The notes beneath the pieces were generated by a model. The model saw nothing but the letters and a program-made list of their open reading frames with translations. It was not told where the DNA came from and made no database searches. From assembly GCA_017443345.1 (NCBI GenBank), contig JAFSNR010000022.1, positions 1-45,320 on the forward strand: a stretch of DNA of 45,320 bases, in the 5' to 3' direction. A program made the translations under genes and the position numbers. Origin of the DNA: Prevotella sp. GTDB taxonomy: Bacteria > Bacteroidota > Bacteroidia > Bacteroidales > Bacteroidaceae. This document shows, piece after piece, positions 8,894 through 17,822 of the stretch (positions within the stretch are counted from its first letter, which is position 1; the number at the start of each line of letters is the position of its first letter).

Positions 8894-10117
8894 TTATTCT
8901 ATTCTTTGATAACAAAGGTAATATTTTCTTATTTTTTTAGAAAGTAATTGAACATTTAGCAATTCTGAAGCCTCGGAAATGTCCTTTATTTCTCCGTTTT
9001 TGTAAAGAATTGCGATGCTGTCATCGTCGACATTATACATATCTTTCTGGATGGTGTTGAGACTCATCAGGTAATGGGCTTCTTCAACAGGAATATCCAT
9101 CTTGCGGGCGATAGTCTGCTGCAGTTCGTCGATGCGCTCTTGAGGGATGGGCTCCTCGTGGACTTCCACCTTGAAGATCTTACGGTCGAGCATATCCGTG
9201 GCCAGCGTCGAGAGAATCTTGTCGTCGTCGTGCTTCCAGGCTTTCATGGCACTCCATATGTCGGAATCGTCGAGTTCCTCATAATTGGCGAGTGCCTCAG
9301 GATGGGTGTTGAACCACTCAGCGTCGACCTCATTAGATAGGAAATAATGGAGGGCAGGGGAGGCGAATACATCGTGCCCCCTGCGGACGAGTTCCTTGGC
9401 GCGGTTCAGCATATTGACCAGCACCTTTTCATAGGCCACACAAGTGCGGTGGAGATAGACTTGCCAGTACATCAGACGGCGTGTCGTCAGGTAGTTCTCA
9501 AGCGAGTAGATGCCTTTCTGCTCTACTACAAGGGAATCGTCTATCACGTTGAGCATCTTGATGATACGTGCACTTCCGATGTTGCCTTCCGTCACACCTG
9601 TATAGAATGAGTCGCGACGCAGATAGTCGAGTCGGTCCATGTCGAGCTGGCTGGATATCAGCTGGTGCAGGAAGTTCTTCGGATAGTTGCCCTTGAAGAT
9701 GGAGATGGCCAGGTTCAACTGTCCGTTCAGACTCTGGTTGATCTCCTCCATCATCATCAGTGAGATCTCTTCATGGGAGATGCCGCTGATGAGTGTGTTC
9801 TCGAGCACATGTGAGAAGGGGCCGTGTCCGATGTCGTGCATCAGGATGGCTGCTTGTACAGCCTCAGCTTCTGATTCGAAGATGAAGATGCCTTTCTGCT
9901 GGAGATTCAGAATGGCCTCACTCATCAGATGGAAGGCGCCCAGTGAATGCTGGAAGCGCGTATGGCGGGCACCAGGATAGACCACCGAAGCCAGTCCCAG
10001 CTGATTGATGCGGTTCAATCGCTGAAAAAGCGGGTGTTCAACGACATCGTAAAGCAGTCCTTTGGGTATCTTGATGAATCCGAAAACGGGATCATTGATA
10101 ATCTTCACATCGTTCAT
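8894..10117 (-). CDS. HD-domain phosphohydrolase
   Basis: A 407-residue HD-superfamily metal-dependent phosphohydrolase related to dGTPases and YdhJ/SAMHD1-like proteins. The metal ligands are visible in ARHTRFQHSLG (His), AAILMHDIGHGPFSH (the HD pair) and a later Asp in SSQLDMDRLDYLRRD. The length and the FxRLxxIxQLG N-terminal motif are typical. Substrate is not predictable with certainty; (d)NTPs are likely for this clade. It is the first gene of the minus-strand lpx cluster, with its own TTTG-N20-TAACTTTG promoter, and diverges from a secreted GH43-like gene. Confidence 0.9.
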   Translation of the reverse strand: MNDVKIINDPVFGFIKIPKGLLYDVVEHPLFQRLNRINQLGLASVVYPGARHTRFQHSLGAFHLMSEAILNLQQKGIFIFESEAEAVQAAILMHDIGHGPFSHVLENTLISGISHEEISLMMMEEINQSLNGQLNLAISIFKGNYPKNFLHQLISSQLDMDRLDYLRRDSFYTGVTEGNIGSARIIKMLNVIDDSLVVEQKGIYSLENYLTTRRLMYWQVYLHRTCVAYEKVLVNMLNRAKELVRRGHDVFASPALHYFLSNEVDAEWFNTHPEALANYEELDDSDIWSAMKAWKHDDDKILSTLATDMLDRKIFKVEVHEEPIPQERIDELQQTIARKMDIPVEEAHYLMSLNTIQKDMYNVDDDSIAILYKNGEIKDISEASELLNVQLLSKKIRKYYLCYQRIE

Positions 10118-10167
10118 GTATGGTCGATTTTGACAGTTTGAGAATATAATCTTTGTTGTTTAGGGTG

Positions 10168-10199
10168 CAAAGTTACGACAAAAATGTTGTTTTTCCAAA
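10168..10199 (-). promoter_or_regulatory. Promoter of the HD phosphohydrolase gene
   Basis: On the minus strand TTTG (10196-10199), 20 bp, then TAACTTTG (10168-10175): a full match to the Bacteroidetes sigma-ABfr consensus, about 50 bases before the ATG at 10117. Confidence 0.7.
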
Positions 10200-10207
10200 A
10201 AAATACC

Positions 10208-10215
10208 TATCTTTG
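10208..10215 (+). promoter_or_regulatory. -7 box of the GH43-like gene
   Basis: TATCTTTG, exact consensus, 30 bases before the ATG at 10246. A partial -33 (GTTG at 10186-10189) lies 18 bp upstream and overlaps the divergent HD promoter region. Confidence 0.65.
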
Positions 10216-10245
10216 CATCCACAAATCAAAAAGAAGAAAAGAAAT

Positions 10246-11331
10246 ATGAAGAAAATGTTCCTACTTACCCTGTTGACACTGCTTTGTTCATCCACTAATG
10301 CCCAGTCGCAGAAAGGTAATCTGCAGAAAGGCGACTATGGTTATTTGTATTGTCATATGAACGATCGTGGACGTGCCTGGACAGCCTATGCCTTGAGTCG
10401 TGATGGTTTCCATTATCACGACCTGCTGAAAGGCGACTCCGTGTTCAGTGATGCTGAGGTAGCCCGTATCGAGGGTGCCACGCGTGATGCCTATATCTGT
10501 CGTAAGCACGACGGCACTGGTTATCTGATGGTTTGTACGGATATGAACATCGAAGCCACCAAACGTCTGGGGAAGTTGGAGACTTGGGATAACTATGGTA
10601 TCGATCTTCTGACCAGTGATGACCTGATTCACTGGAAGTCGGTGACGCTCGATTATCGCAAAGGGAAGGCGATCTTCTCTGATCCTCAGTCTGAGAGTGT
10701 CTATCAGAACTGGTCGACCATCAATCGTGTCTGGGCACCACAGATTGTTTGGGATGCCGACTACGTGTGGCCTGATGGCAAGAAGGGTGGCTACATGGTC
10801 TATTACTCCATGTGGAATCGCGCTGAGGAAGCCTACGACCGTATGTACTATTCGTATGCCGATGAAAGCTTTACCACACTGACACAACCCAGACTGCTGT
10901 TTGATTGGGGCTATGCCACCATCGATGCGGATATCAATTGGGTGGCTGCTGACCAGCAATGGCACATGATGATCAAGAAGGAGGGTGGAAAGCCCGGACT
11001 TTTTACTGCCACAGCCCCAGAACTGACAGGACCTTGGAGTGAGCCCGTGGAGGATGACTATGTGGATTTTGAAGGCAATAAGAAATGCGAGGGTGTCAGT
11101 GCCTTCCAGTTGGCTGGTGATTCTACCTGGGTGATTGGTTACATCGAATACTCCTCAAAGCCCAAGAACTATCGACTCTGTCTGGCAGATCAGTATATGC
11201 GCAATTTCCATTCTCCGAGGAATATCCAAGGTGTAGACCGCCCACAGCATGGATCCTTCCTCCGTCTGACGAAAGAGGAATACGAGCGTCTGCAGCAGTG
11301 GAGTGATAAGTGTCTAGAGGTTGGCGATTGA
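10246..11331 (+). CDS. Secreted glycoside hydrolase, GH43-like five-bladed propeller
   Basis: A 361-residue protein with a clear signal peptide (MKKMFLLTLLTLLCSSTNA). The mature part has repeated WD/DW-type blade motifs (SRDGFHYHDL, TSDDLIHWKSV, RVWAPQIVWD, ATAPELTGPWSEP) typical of family 43/62-type propeller arabinofuranosidases and xylosidases. The WAPQIVWDADYVW and DADINWV segments are candidate catalytic-acid neighbourhoods. Likely acts in the periplasm or outside on plant or host glycans; the exact linkage cannot be read from the sequence. The start at 10246 is chosen because the longer frame would run through the -7 box at 10208. The last 18 bases overlap the convergent Crp/Fnr regulator gene. 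Confidence 0.85.
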   Translation: MKKMFLLTLLTLLCSSTNAQSQKGNLQKGDYGYLYCHMNDRGRAWTAYALSRDGFHYHDLLKGDSVFSDAEVARIEGATRDAYICRKHDGTGYLMVCTDMNIEATKRLGKLETWDNYGIDLLTSDDLIHWKSVTLDYRKGKAIFSDPQSESVYQNWSTINRVWAPQIVWDADYVWPDGKKGGYMVYYSMWNRAEEAYDRMYYSYADESFTTLTQPRLLFDWGYATIDADINWVAADQQWHMMIKKEGGKPGLFTATAPELTGPWSEPVEDDYVDFEGNKKCEGVSAFQLAGDSTWVIGYIEYSSKPKNYRLCLADQYMRNFHSPRNIQGVDRPQHGSFLRLTKEEYERLQQWSDKCLEVGD

Positions 11332-11997
11332 CTTCAGCTTCTCGCGGTCGATAATCGTGATGGTCTTTCCCTGAAGCATGATGATTTCATCATTTGCAAA
11401 CTCAGTGAGTGTGCGCTGGAGGGAGTATTTCTGGATAGCAAGCTTGTCAGCAATCTCCTGACGCGAAATGTTGAATCTTAATACAACAGAGTTGCGGCGT
11501 TTTGATTCATTCAGAAGGAAGATGGCCGTCTTCTCTCTGGCGGTGTGAAGGGTTAACATGCCCAAGGCGTCGACCATATCGATACACAGCGTGGAGAGAT
11601 AACTGATAAATAGTTTCTGAACCCTGACATCACGTTTCATGATCTCTAACAGTGAATCGATAGACATGCGGAGTACCACAGTAGGTCTGCTGGCTTCTAC
11701 CATTACAGGCCAATTTCCACTTTTGGAAAAGATGATAGTCTGTCCCAGAAATTGTCCGATGGTGTAGGAACCAGCCGTTACACTTCTTCCGGATTTATTG
11801 ACCAACTTGCGGTTCAGCTGCCCTGATACAACCATATCGACATACTCAATAGGCTGCCCTACATGGGCATAAACCTCTTTCCGGTTATAGCTCACCAGTT
11901 TGTACTCCACCCCTTCCATGAGCTTCAGCACCTCCTGTTCGGAAAGGTTTTCAAAAAGAGTACTAATCAGAAGGGCTCTTAATACTTCTTTTTCCAT
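11314..11997 (-). CDS. Crp/Fnr family transcriptional regulator
   Basis: A 227-residue protein with an N-terminal cyclic-nucleotide-binding-like beta-roll (about residues 15-120), a long dimerisation helix (MVDALGMLTLHTAREKTAIFLL) and a C-terminal winged helix (FNISRQEIADKLAIQKYSL is the recognition region). No cysteine cluster of the Fnr type is present, so it is not an oxygen-sensing iron-sulfur regulator; the effector is unknown. It lies six bases downstream of pyrF, so it is probably the last gene of that operon, and its 3' end overlaps the convergent GH43-like gene by 18 bases, a possible source of mutual interference. Confidence 0.9.
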   Translation of the reverse strand: MEKEVLRALLISTLFENLSEQEVLKLMEGVEYKLVSYNRKEVYAHVGQPIEYVDMVVSGQLNRKLVNKSGRSVTAGSYTIGQFLGQTIIFSKSGNWPVMVEASRPTVVLRMSIDSLLEIMKRDVRVQKLFISYLSTLCIDMVDALGMLTLHTAREKTAIFLLNESKRRNSVVLRFNISRQEIADKLAIQKYSLQRTLTEFANDEIIMLQGKTITIIDREKLKSIANL

Positions 11998-12003
11998 GAT
12001 GGT

Positions 12004-12864
12004 TTATACGAGACCGATTTTCCCAAGTTCTACAGCCATTTCCTGTTGCAGGTCTTTGGCTTTCTGGGCTGCCACCTCGGCAAAGTCCTCACCGTTGGAG
12101 GCATAGATAATGCCACGCGAGGAGTTGACCAGCAGACCGCAGTCCTTGGTGATACCGTATTTGCAGACTTCCTGCAGACTTCCACCCTGAGCACCCACAC
12201 CAGGAACCAGGAGGAAGTGGTCGGGAGCCACCTTGCGGATATCTTCAAACATCTGCCCCTGTGTGGCACCGACGACATACATCATGTTCTCGGCATTGCC
12301 CCACTGCTGGCTTGTTCTGAGTACCTTCTCAAAGAGACGCTCCCCCTGCTGGTCTTCTGTCAGCTGGAAATCGTGCGAACCCTTGTTACTGGTCAGCGCC
12401 AGAAGGATCACCCATTTGTCGTCATAACCCAGGAAGGGTGTCACTGAGTCCTCACCCATATAAGGGGCAACTGTCAGGGCATCGACATCATACGCCTCGA
12501 AGAAGGTCTTGGCGTACATCTTCGACGTGTTGCCGATATCGCCACGTTTGGCATCGGCGATGATGAAATGATCAGGATATTCCTCCTTCAGGTAATCGAT
12601 GGTGGCTTCGAAGGCCATCAGACCATCCACACCATAAGCCTCGTAGAATGCCAGATTGGGTTTGTAGGCCACACAATAGGGTGCTGTGGCGTCGATGATG
12701 AGGGCATTAAACTCACAGAGGGCTCTGAAGATATAGTCTTCACCATCGTGGCTCTTTGCCTCGTCGATAACACACTGGGGTATCTTGTTGATATCCGTAT
12801 CAAGTCCAACGCAGAGGAAACTCTGCTTCTCACGTATCTGCTGTATTAACTCTTGCCTGGTCAT
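12004..12864 (-). CDS. pyrF: Orotidine-5'-phosphate decarboxylase (long form)
   Basis: A 286-residue TIM-barrel enzyme making UMP from OMP, the last step of de novo pyrimidine synthesis. It shows the N-terminal [14 protein letters not shown], the catalytic [15 protein letters not shown], and phosphate-binding [10 protein letters not shown] and NSSRGIIYA. The length and motif spacing are those of the long PyrF subgroup found in Bacteroidetes and actinobacteria rather than the short E. coli form. It is downstream of prfA behind a 94-bp repeat-rich spacer. Confidence 0.97.
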   Translation of the reverse strand: MTRQELIQQIREKQSFLCVGLDTDINKIPQCVIDEAKSHDGEDYIFRALCEFNALIIDATAPYCVAYKPNLAFYEAYGVDGLMAFEATIDYLKEEYPDHFIIADAKRGDIGNTSKMYAKTFFEAYDVDALTVAPYMGEDSVTPFLGYDDKWVILLALTSNKGSHDFQLTEDQQGERLFEKVLRTSQQWGNAENMMYVVGATQGQMFEDIRKVAPDHFLLVPGVGAQGGSLQEVCKYGITKDCGLLVNSSRGIIYASNGEDFAEVAAQKAKDLQQEMAVELGKIGLV

Positions 12865-12958
12865 AATTCAAATTATCAATTATCAAATCGTTTCTTTAGT
12901 ACGCTTTGTACCTTTAGGTCAAAGAATTGTCAATTTTCAATTATCAATTGTCGATTAT
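12865..12958. repeat. Two blocks of period-7 repeats flanking a small hairpin
   Basis: The pyrF-prfA spacer has AATTATC-type heptamers at 12869-12888 and GTCAATT/TTCAATT/ATCAATT units at 12927-12957. Between them is a short stem (CTTTG.ACC with GGT.CAAAG, 12904-12924). On the coding strand the repeats read TTGATAA/TTGACAA, the same units as in the tkt-rpiB and leu leader spacers. Confidence 0.75.
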
Positions 12959-14068
12959 CTAAAGCTCCGTCTCTTTCATACGCTCAGCATTCTCAGCGAC
13001 GGTCAGTGCATCGATCATCGCCTGGATATCACCACCCAGGAAACCTTGCAGATCGTGAGTGGTATAGCCGATGCGATGGTCTGTCACACGGCCTTGAGGG
13101 AAGTTGTAGGTACGGATCTTCGCACTGCGGTCGCCTGTAGATACCAGACTCTTACGACGGCTGGCGATATCATCCATATATTTCTGATGCTCCTTATCAT
13201 ATATAAAGGTGTACAGGCGCGAGAGGGCACGCTCCTTGTTCTTGGGCTGGTCGCGGGTCTCGGTACATTCGATGAGGATTTCCTCAGTCTCACCCGTATT
13301 GGGGTTCTTCCACATATAGCGCAGGCGCACGCCTGATTCCACCTTGTTCACATTCTGACCTCCGGCACCTGAACTGCGGAAAGTATCCCACTTGATCTCA
13401 CCCTCATTGACATGTACCTCGAACTTATCGGCCTCAGGCAGTACGGCAACGGTAGCTGCAGAGGTGTGCATGCGTCCTTGGGTCTCTGTGGCAGGCACGC
13501 GCTGTACACGGTGAACACCTGACTCATACTTCAGTGTACCATACACATCGGCACCGCTGACGGCGAAGTCGATCTCCTTATAACCACCCACGGCACCTTC
13601 TGACACGCTGGTGATAGAGAGTTGCCAACCCTTCGAGTCGCAGTAGCTCTTGTACATCTTAAAGAGGTCGCCAGCAAACAGACAGGCCTCGTCGCCACCT
13701 GTTCCTGCACGGATTTCCATCTGTACGTTCTTGGCGTCCTCAGGATCCTTCGGAATGAGGGCAATCTTGATTTCCTCCTCCAGTTTGGGCTGAAGCTCTT
13801 CGTTCTCAGCCAGCTCCTCGCGAGCCATCTCTTTCATCTCGGGATCATCCTCGTTAGCGAGAATGTCCTTGGCCTCCTTGATGCTGTTCAGACAGGCGAT
13901 GTAACGTTTGCGGGCATCCATGATGTCGCCCAGATCCTTATATTCCTTCGTCAGTTTAACGAAGCGGTTCTGGTCGGCAATCACATCGGGGTCCGTAATC
14001 AGGGTCGATACTTCCTCGAAGCGTGCCTCCAGTCCGTCGAGTTTTTGTAATATGCTGTTATTCTCCAT
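12959..14068 (-). CDS. prfA: Peptide chain release factor 1
   Basis: A 369-residue class I release factor terminating at UAA and UAG. The codon-recognition tripeptide region reads RVPATETQGR, with the PxT motif that defines RF1 rather than RF2. The catalytic GGQ is in SSGAGGQNVNKVESGVRLR, which positions water in the peptidyl-transferase centre and is the methylation site. The N-terminal coiled-coil domain is complete. It lies between purM and pyrF on the same strand, with only repeat-filled gaps. Confidence 0.97.
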   Translation of the reverse strand: MENNSILQKLDGLEARFEEVSTLITDPDVIADQNRFVKLTKEYKDLGDIMDARKRYIACLNSIKEAKDILANEDDPEMKEMAREELAENEELQPKLEEEIKIALIPKDPEDAKNVQMEIRAGTGGDEACLFAGDLFKMYKSYCDSKGWQLSITSVSEGAVGGYKEIDFAVSGADVYGTLKYESGVHRVQRVPATETQGRMHTSAATVAVLPEADKFEVHVNEGEIKWDTFRSSGAGGQNVNKVESGVRLRYMWKNPNTGETEEILIECTETRDQPKNKERALSRLYTFIYDKEHQKYMDDIASRRKSLVSTGDRSAKIRTYNFPQGRVTDHRIGYTTHDLQGFLGGDIQAMIDALTVAENAERMKETEL

Positions 14069-14104
14069 TTCTTAAGTTGAGAGTTGAAAGTTGAGTGTTG
14101 AGAG
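14069..14104. repeat. Period-7 repeat spacer (AGTTGAG units)
   Basis: Five AGTTGAG/AGTTGAA-type heptamers fill the gap between purM and prfA. Here the purine-rich strand is the non-coding one, opposite to most other spacers in the window. Confidence 0.75.
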
Positions 14105-15268
14105 TTAATACTCAAAGGTTCCGAATTCGCTCTTGATTGTCAGGCTCTTCTGACCTTCTTCAATATGGCCGACAATCTGGGCATCGATATTGAAGCTCTT
14201 CGAGATGGCAATCACCTTCTCGGCCACCTCAGGACGCACGTAGATCTCCATGCGGTGTCCCATGTTGAATACCTGGTACATCTCGCGCCAGTCAGTGCCT
14301 GAGCACTCATGGATAGCGCGGAAGAGTGGGGGAACAGGGAACATGTTGTCCTTGATGACGCGACAGTTGTCGCTCACGAAATGCAGCACCTTTGTCTGGG
14401 CGCCACCTGTACAGTGAACCATACCGTGAATCTCTGGACGCAGTTCGTCGAGCAGTTTCTTGATGACTGGGGCATAGGTGCGAGTGGGGGAGAGTACGAG
14501 CTGGCCTGCATCGACAGGTGACCCCTCAACGGCATCCGTCAGCTTATATTTTCCACTATATACTAACTCATCAGGCACGGCGTGGTCGTAGCTCTCAGGA
14601 TAGTTCTCAGCCAGATATTTGGCAAAGACATCATGACGGGCTGAGGTCAGTCCGTTAGAACCCATTCCACCGTTATAGCGTTTCTCGTAGGTGGCCTGTC
14701 CTGTGGACGAGAGGCCCACAATGACATCGCCAGGACGGATGTTCGCGTTGTCGATGACGTCGCTGCGCTTCATGCGGCAGGTGACGGTAGAGTCGACGAT
14801 GATGGTGCGAACGAGATCGCCCACATCAGCTGTCTCGCCACCAGTAGGATAGATGCCGATGCCCATCTCACGGAGTTCGGCTAGCAGCTCGTCGGTACCG
14901 TTGATGATGGCTGAGATGACCTCACCTGGTACCAGCATCTTGTTACGTCCGATAGTCGATGAAACAAGGATATTGTCGACAGCTCCCACACAGAGCAGGT
15001 CGTCGGTATTCATCACAATAGCATCCTGGGCAATACCCTTCCATACGGAGAGATCGCCAGTTTCTTTCCAGTACATGTAGGCAAGACTCGACTTGGTGCC
15101 AGCACCGTCGGCATGCATGATGTTACAATACTCAGGGTCGCCCCCCAGGATATCTGGAATTATCTTACAGAAAGCCTGTGGGAAGATTCCCTTGTCGATG
15201 TTCTTAATTGCGTTGTGGACGTCCTCCTTCGCGGCACTCACGCCCCTCATCATATATCTATTATCCAT
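14105..15268 (-). CDS. purM: Phosphoribosylformylglycinamidine cyclo-ligase (AIR synthetase)
   Basis: A 387-residue PurM-family enzyme that closes FGAM to AIR in purine synthesis. Family signatures include HADGAGTKSSLAYMYW, the metal/ATP-binding NTDDLLCVGA, TGGETADVGDL and VGLSSTG, with the C-terminal HCTGGAQTKVL. Length exceeds the roughly 345 residues of E. coli PurM, as is usual for this Bacteroidetes branch. I use ATG 15268 (MDNRYMMRGVSAAKEDVH), four bases after the aroE stop. ATG 15289 is also possible and would overlap aroE; the frame is open further upstream but only inside aroE. Confidence 0.93.
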   Translation of the reverse strand: MDNRYMMRGVSAAKEDVHNAIKNIDKGIFPQAFCKIIPDILGGDPEYCNIMHADGAGTKSSLAYMYWKETGDLSVWKGIAQDAIVMNTDDLLCVGAVDNILVSSTIGRNKMLVPGEVISAIINGTDELLAELREMGIGIYPTGGETADVGDLVRTIIVDSTVTCRMKRSDVIDNANIRPGDVIVGLSSTGQATYEKRYNGGMGSNGLTSARHDVFAKYLAENYPESYDHAVPDELVYSGKYKLTDAVEGSPVDAGQLVLSPTRTYAPVIKKLLDELRPEIHGMVHCTGGAQTKVLHFVSDNCRVIKDNMFPVPPLFRAIHECSGTDWREMYQVFNMGHRMEIYVRPEVAEKVIAISKSFNIDAQIVGHIEEGQKSLTIKSEFGTFEY

Positions 15269-15272
15269 ATTA

Positions 15273-16025
15273 TCATTTTTCTTTTCCATTCCAGAATTCC
15301 CACGAGGCAAAAGCCTGCAGCAGGAGCATCTCCAATCCATTTTTCACGTCGGCACCACGTTCTGCTCCCTTTCTCATGAACAGTGTCTGATCAGGATTAT
15401 AGATCAGGTCATAGAGAATGGTGTGTGAGTCCATCGCCTCATAAGGCAACTCCGGACATTCGTCTGTATGCGGATACATGCCGACGGGGGTACAGTTGAC
15501 GATGACATTGTACTCCTTGATCACCTCAGGCGTGATACGCTTGTACTGGATGGTGTCAGGACGTTCGTAGCGGCTGACGAAGATGGTTTCCAATCCTAAG
15601 GATTTCAGACCGTAGTTGATGGCCTTCGACGCACCGCCCGTACCCAGGATCAGGGCTTTCTTGTGCCATTTCTTGTCGAGCATGGGTTCGATGCTCTGAG
15701 TGAATCCGATGACATCACTGTTGAAGCCTTTCAGGATGGTCTTGTTCTTCTCGTGAGTCACCCTGATGACATTCACAGCTCCAATGGCTCTGGCCTCTGG
15801 CGATAGCGAATCGAGGAATGGTATCACCTTCTCCTTGTAGGGGATGGTTACATTCAGTCCTTTCAAGTTCGGGTTCTTGTCCAACACCTCTGTGAGGATG
15901 TCGATACTTGGAATCTCAAAATTCTCATACCGTGCATTGATACCTTCGTCAGCAAACTTCTGATTGAAGTAGCTGATGGAAAATGAATGCCCCAAAGGGT
16001 AGCCGATTAAACCATACTTATCCAT
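15273..16025 (-). CDS. aroE: Shikimate dehydrogenase
   Basis: A 250-residue enzyme reducing 3-dehydroshikimate to shikimate with NADPH. It has the N-terminal substrate motif YGLIGYPLGHSFS, the catalytic Lys in NVTIPYKEKV, Asn/Asp of GAVNVI and the nucleotide loop GTGGASKA. It is somewhat shorter than E. coli AroE (272) but complete for this phylum. It lies between menG/ubiE and purM on the same strand. Confidence 0.95.
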   Translation of the reverse strand: MDKYGLIGYPLGHSFSISYFNQKFADEGINARYENFEIPSIDILTEVLDKNPNLKGLNVTIPYKEKVIPFLDSLSPEARAIGAVNVIRVTHEKNKTILKGFNSDVIGFTQSIEPMLDKKWHKKALILGTGGASKAINYGLKSLGLETIFVSRYERPDTIQYKRITPEVIKEYNVIVNCTPVGMYPHTDECPELPYEAMDSHTILYDLIYNPDQTLFMRKGAERGADVKNGLEMLLLQAFASWEFWNGKEK

Positions 16026-16073
16026 ATCTTTTCACTTTATCACTTTTCACTTTCACTTTTCACCTTTCACTTC
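16026..16073. repeat. Period-7 repeat spacer (CTTTTCA units)
   Basis: The gap between ubiE/menG and aroE is made of CTTTTCA/CTTTCA/CCTTTCA/CTTCTCA units. On the coding strand it reads as TGAAAAG-type heptamers leading directly to the aroE ATG. No promoter box is visible. Confidence 0.75.
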
Positions 16074-16805
16074 TCATTTCTCCCCGAAGTACATGGTGCA
16101 TATGCCGAATGTCAGCCGTTGGAAGGATGCCTTCCTGAAACCGGCCTTTTTGAGGATCCCCACCATCTGCTCTCCTTGTGGGAAGGCTTCGATGGTCTTG
16201 GTCAGATAACTGTAGGCACTGGTGTCCTTACTGATCAGTCGTCCGTAGACGGGTAGTACCGTGTGCGCATAGATGTGGAAGAGCTGTTTCATCGGGAAAC
16301 TCACCGGTGAGGTCAGTTCCACTATACTCAGGTGTCCCCCAGGCTTCATCACGCGACACATCTCTGCGAGTCCTTTGTCCAGATCGGCGAAGTTACGGAT
16401 GCCGAAGGCTGCTGTCACAGCATCGAAGGTGCCGTCGGCATAACTGAGATTCAGACAGTCTTCCTTGTCAAAGCTGATGATCTGTTCCAGTCCCTCCTTC
16501 TTGACCTTCTGTCTGCCTATCTCCATCATACCCTCACTGATATCAGCACCGATAAGTTTCGTGGGCTTCAACAGCTTGGCTGAGAGGATGGCAAAATCGC
16601 CGGTACCTGTTGCGATGTCGAGCATGGTCTGAGGACGGAAGGGCTCCAGTTGTCTGATGGCCTTCTTGCGCCAGCCTTTATCGATGTCCCACGACAACCT
16701 GTGGTTCAGTTTGTCGTAGGTGGGGGCTATGTGGTCGAACATCTGTTCCACCTGTTGGGCTTTCCCACCATCGTGATAGGGCTTGATCTCCTCTTGCTCG
16801 TACAT
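16074..16805 (-). CDS. menG: Demethylmenaquinone methyltransferase
   Basis: A 243-residue UbiE/MenG-family SAM-dependent methyltransferase; in an anaerobic Bacteroidales background the product is most likely menaquinone. It shows [25 protein letters not shown] at the N-terminus (cited as family hallmark, shown here in part), SAM-binding [13 protein letters not shown] and the acidic GADISEGM segment. It begins four bases after the purC stop. The symbol ubiE is used for the same family in organisms that make ubiquinone. Confidence 0.93.
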   Translation of the reverse strand: MYEQEEIKPYHDGGKAQQVEQMFDHIAPTYDKLNHRLSWDIDKGWRKKAIRQLEPFRPQTMLDIATGTGDFAILSAKLLKPTKLIGADISEGMMEIGRQKVKKEGLEQIISFDKEDCLNLSYADGTFDAVTAAFGIRNFADLDKGLAEMCRVMKPGGHLSIVELTSPVSFPMKQLFHIYAHTVLPVYGRLISKDTSAYSYLTKTIEAFPQGEQMVGILKKAGFRKASFQRLTFGICTMYFGEK

Positions 16806-16809
16806 TTCC

Positions 16810-17766
16810 CTAAACCTTCTTATAAGCCTTCAGCCAGTCGCTGACGTTCTTCTCGATGCGCTGTGAGATATCCTCGTTGCTCTCCTCGCGCTCGAACTTC
16901 TCACCTACGATGTTCTCGTAGAGTTCGATATAGCGGTCGGATACACTTTCTGCATATTCGTCGGTAATCTCGGGCATCACCTGTCCAGGCTCGTTCATGA
17001 AGTTGTGCTCGATGAGCCACTGGCGTACAAACTCCTTCGAGAGCTGTTTCTGGGGCTCACCCTTGGCGAGTTTCTCCTCATAGCCGTCTGCATAGAAATA
17101 TCGGCTGGAGTCGGGGGTGTGGATCTCGTCGATGAGGTAAACCTTACCGTCGCGCTTGCCAAACTCGTACTTGGTGTCTACGAGGATCAGGCCACGTTTG
17201 GCAGCAATCTCCTGTCCGCGGGCAAAGATCTTGCGGGTGTAGTCCTCCATCACGGCATAGTCCTCAGCCGATACGATACCCTGAGCGATAATCTCTTCCT
17301 TAGAGATGTTCATGTCGTGACCCTCATCAGCCTTGGTCGTCGGTGTGATGATGGGCTCGGGGAAACGTTCGTTCTCCTTCATACCGTCGGGCAGCTTCAC
17401 GCCACATAGTTCACGGCATCCGTTCTTGTACTCTCTCCAGGCACTACCTGTGAGGATCGAGCGGATAATCATCTCCACGCGGAAGCCTTCACACTTCAAG
17501 CCGATGGTCACCATAGGGTCTGGGGTTGCCAGTTTCCAGTTCGGGCAGATGTCTGTCGTTGCATCGAGGAACTTGGCTGCAATCTGGTTCAGCACCTGTC
17601 CCTTAAAGGGGATACCCTTCGGCAGTACCACGTCGAAAGCCGAGATACGGTCGGTAGCTACCATGACCATCAGGTCGTCATTGATGTTATACACATCACG
17701 GACTTTTCCGTGATAAACGCTTTTCTGTCCTTCGAACTCAAAGTCCGTCTTTGTTAATGCTTTCAT
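16810..17766 (-). CDS. purC: Phosphoribosylaminoimidazole-succinocarboxamide synthase
   Basis: A 318-residue SAICAR synthetase joining CAIR and aspartate with ATP. Signatures: [26 protein letters not shown], the internal [18 protein letters not shown], and [13 protein letters not shown] and [11 protein letters not shown] near the C-terminus. It is the longer form of the enzyme. Together with purM in the same run it links two purine steps to PhoH, MenG and AroE, an arrangement I recall as conserved in Bacteroidetes. Confidence 0.96.
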   Translation of the reverse strand: MKALTKTDFEFEGQKSVYHGKVRDVYNINDDLMVMVATDRISAFDVVLPKGIPFKGQVLNQIAAKFLDATTDICPNWKLATPDPMVTIGLKCEGFRVEMIIRSILTGSAWREYKNGCRELCGVKLPDGMKENERFPEPIITPTTKADEGHDMNISKEEIIAQGIVSAEDYAVMEDYTRKIFARGQEIAAKRGLILVDTKYEFGKRDGKVYLIDEIHTPDSSRYFYADGYEEKLAKGEPQKQLSKEFVRQWLIEHNFMNEPGQVMPEITDEYAESVSDRYIELYENIVGEKFEREESNEDISQRIEKNVSDWLKAYKKV

Positions 17767-17822
17767 ATCTTTTAAAAATTTCTCATTCTTTCATTTTCTC
17801 ATTTTCTCAATCTCTCATTTTC
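17767..17822. repeat. Period-8 repeat spacer (ATTTTCTC units)
   Basis: About seven units of ATTTTCTC/ATTCTTTC/AATCTCTC fill the gap between phoH and purC. On the coding strand it reads GAGAAAAT/GAGAGAAT, the same unit that brackets the S23 gene at 30504 and 30930 and the start of the TPR gene at 34174. Confidence 0.85.
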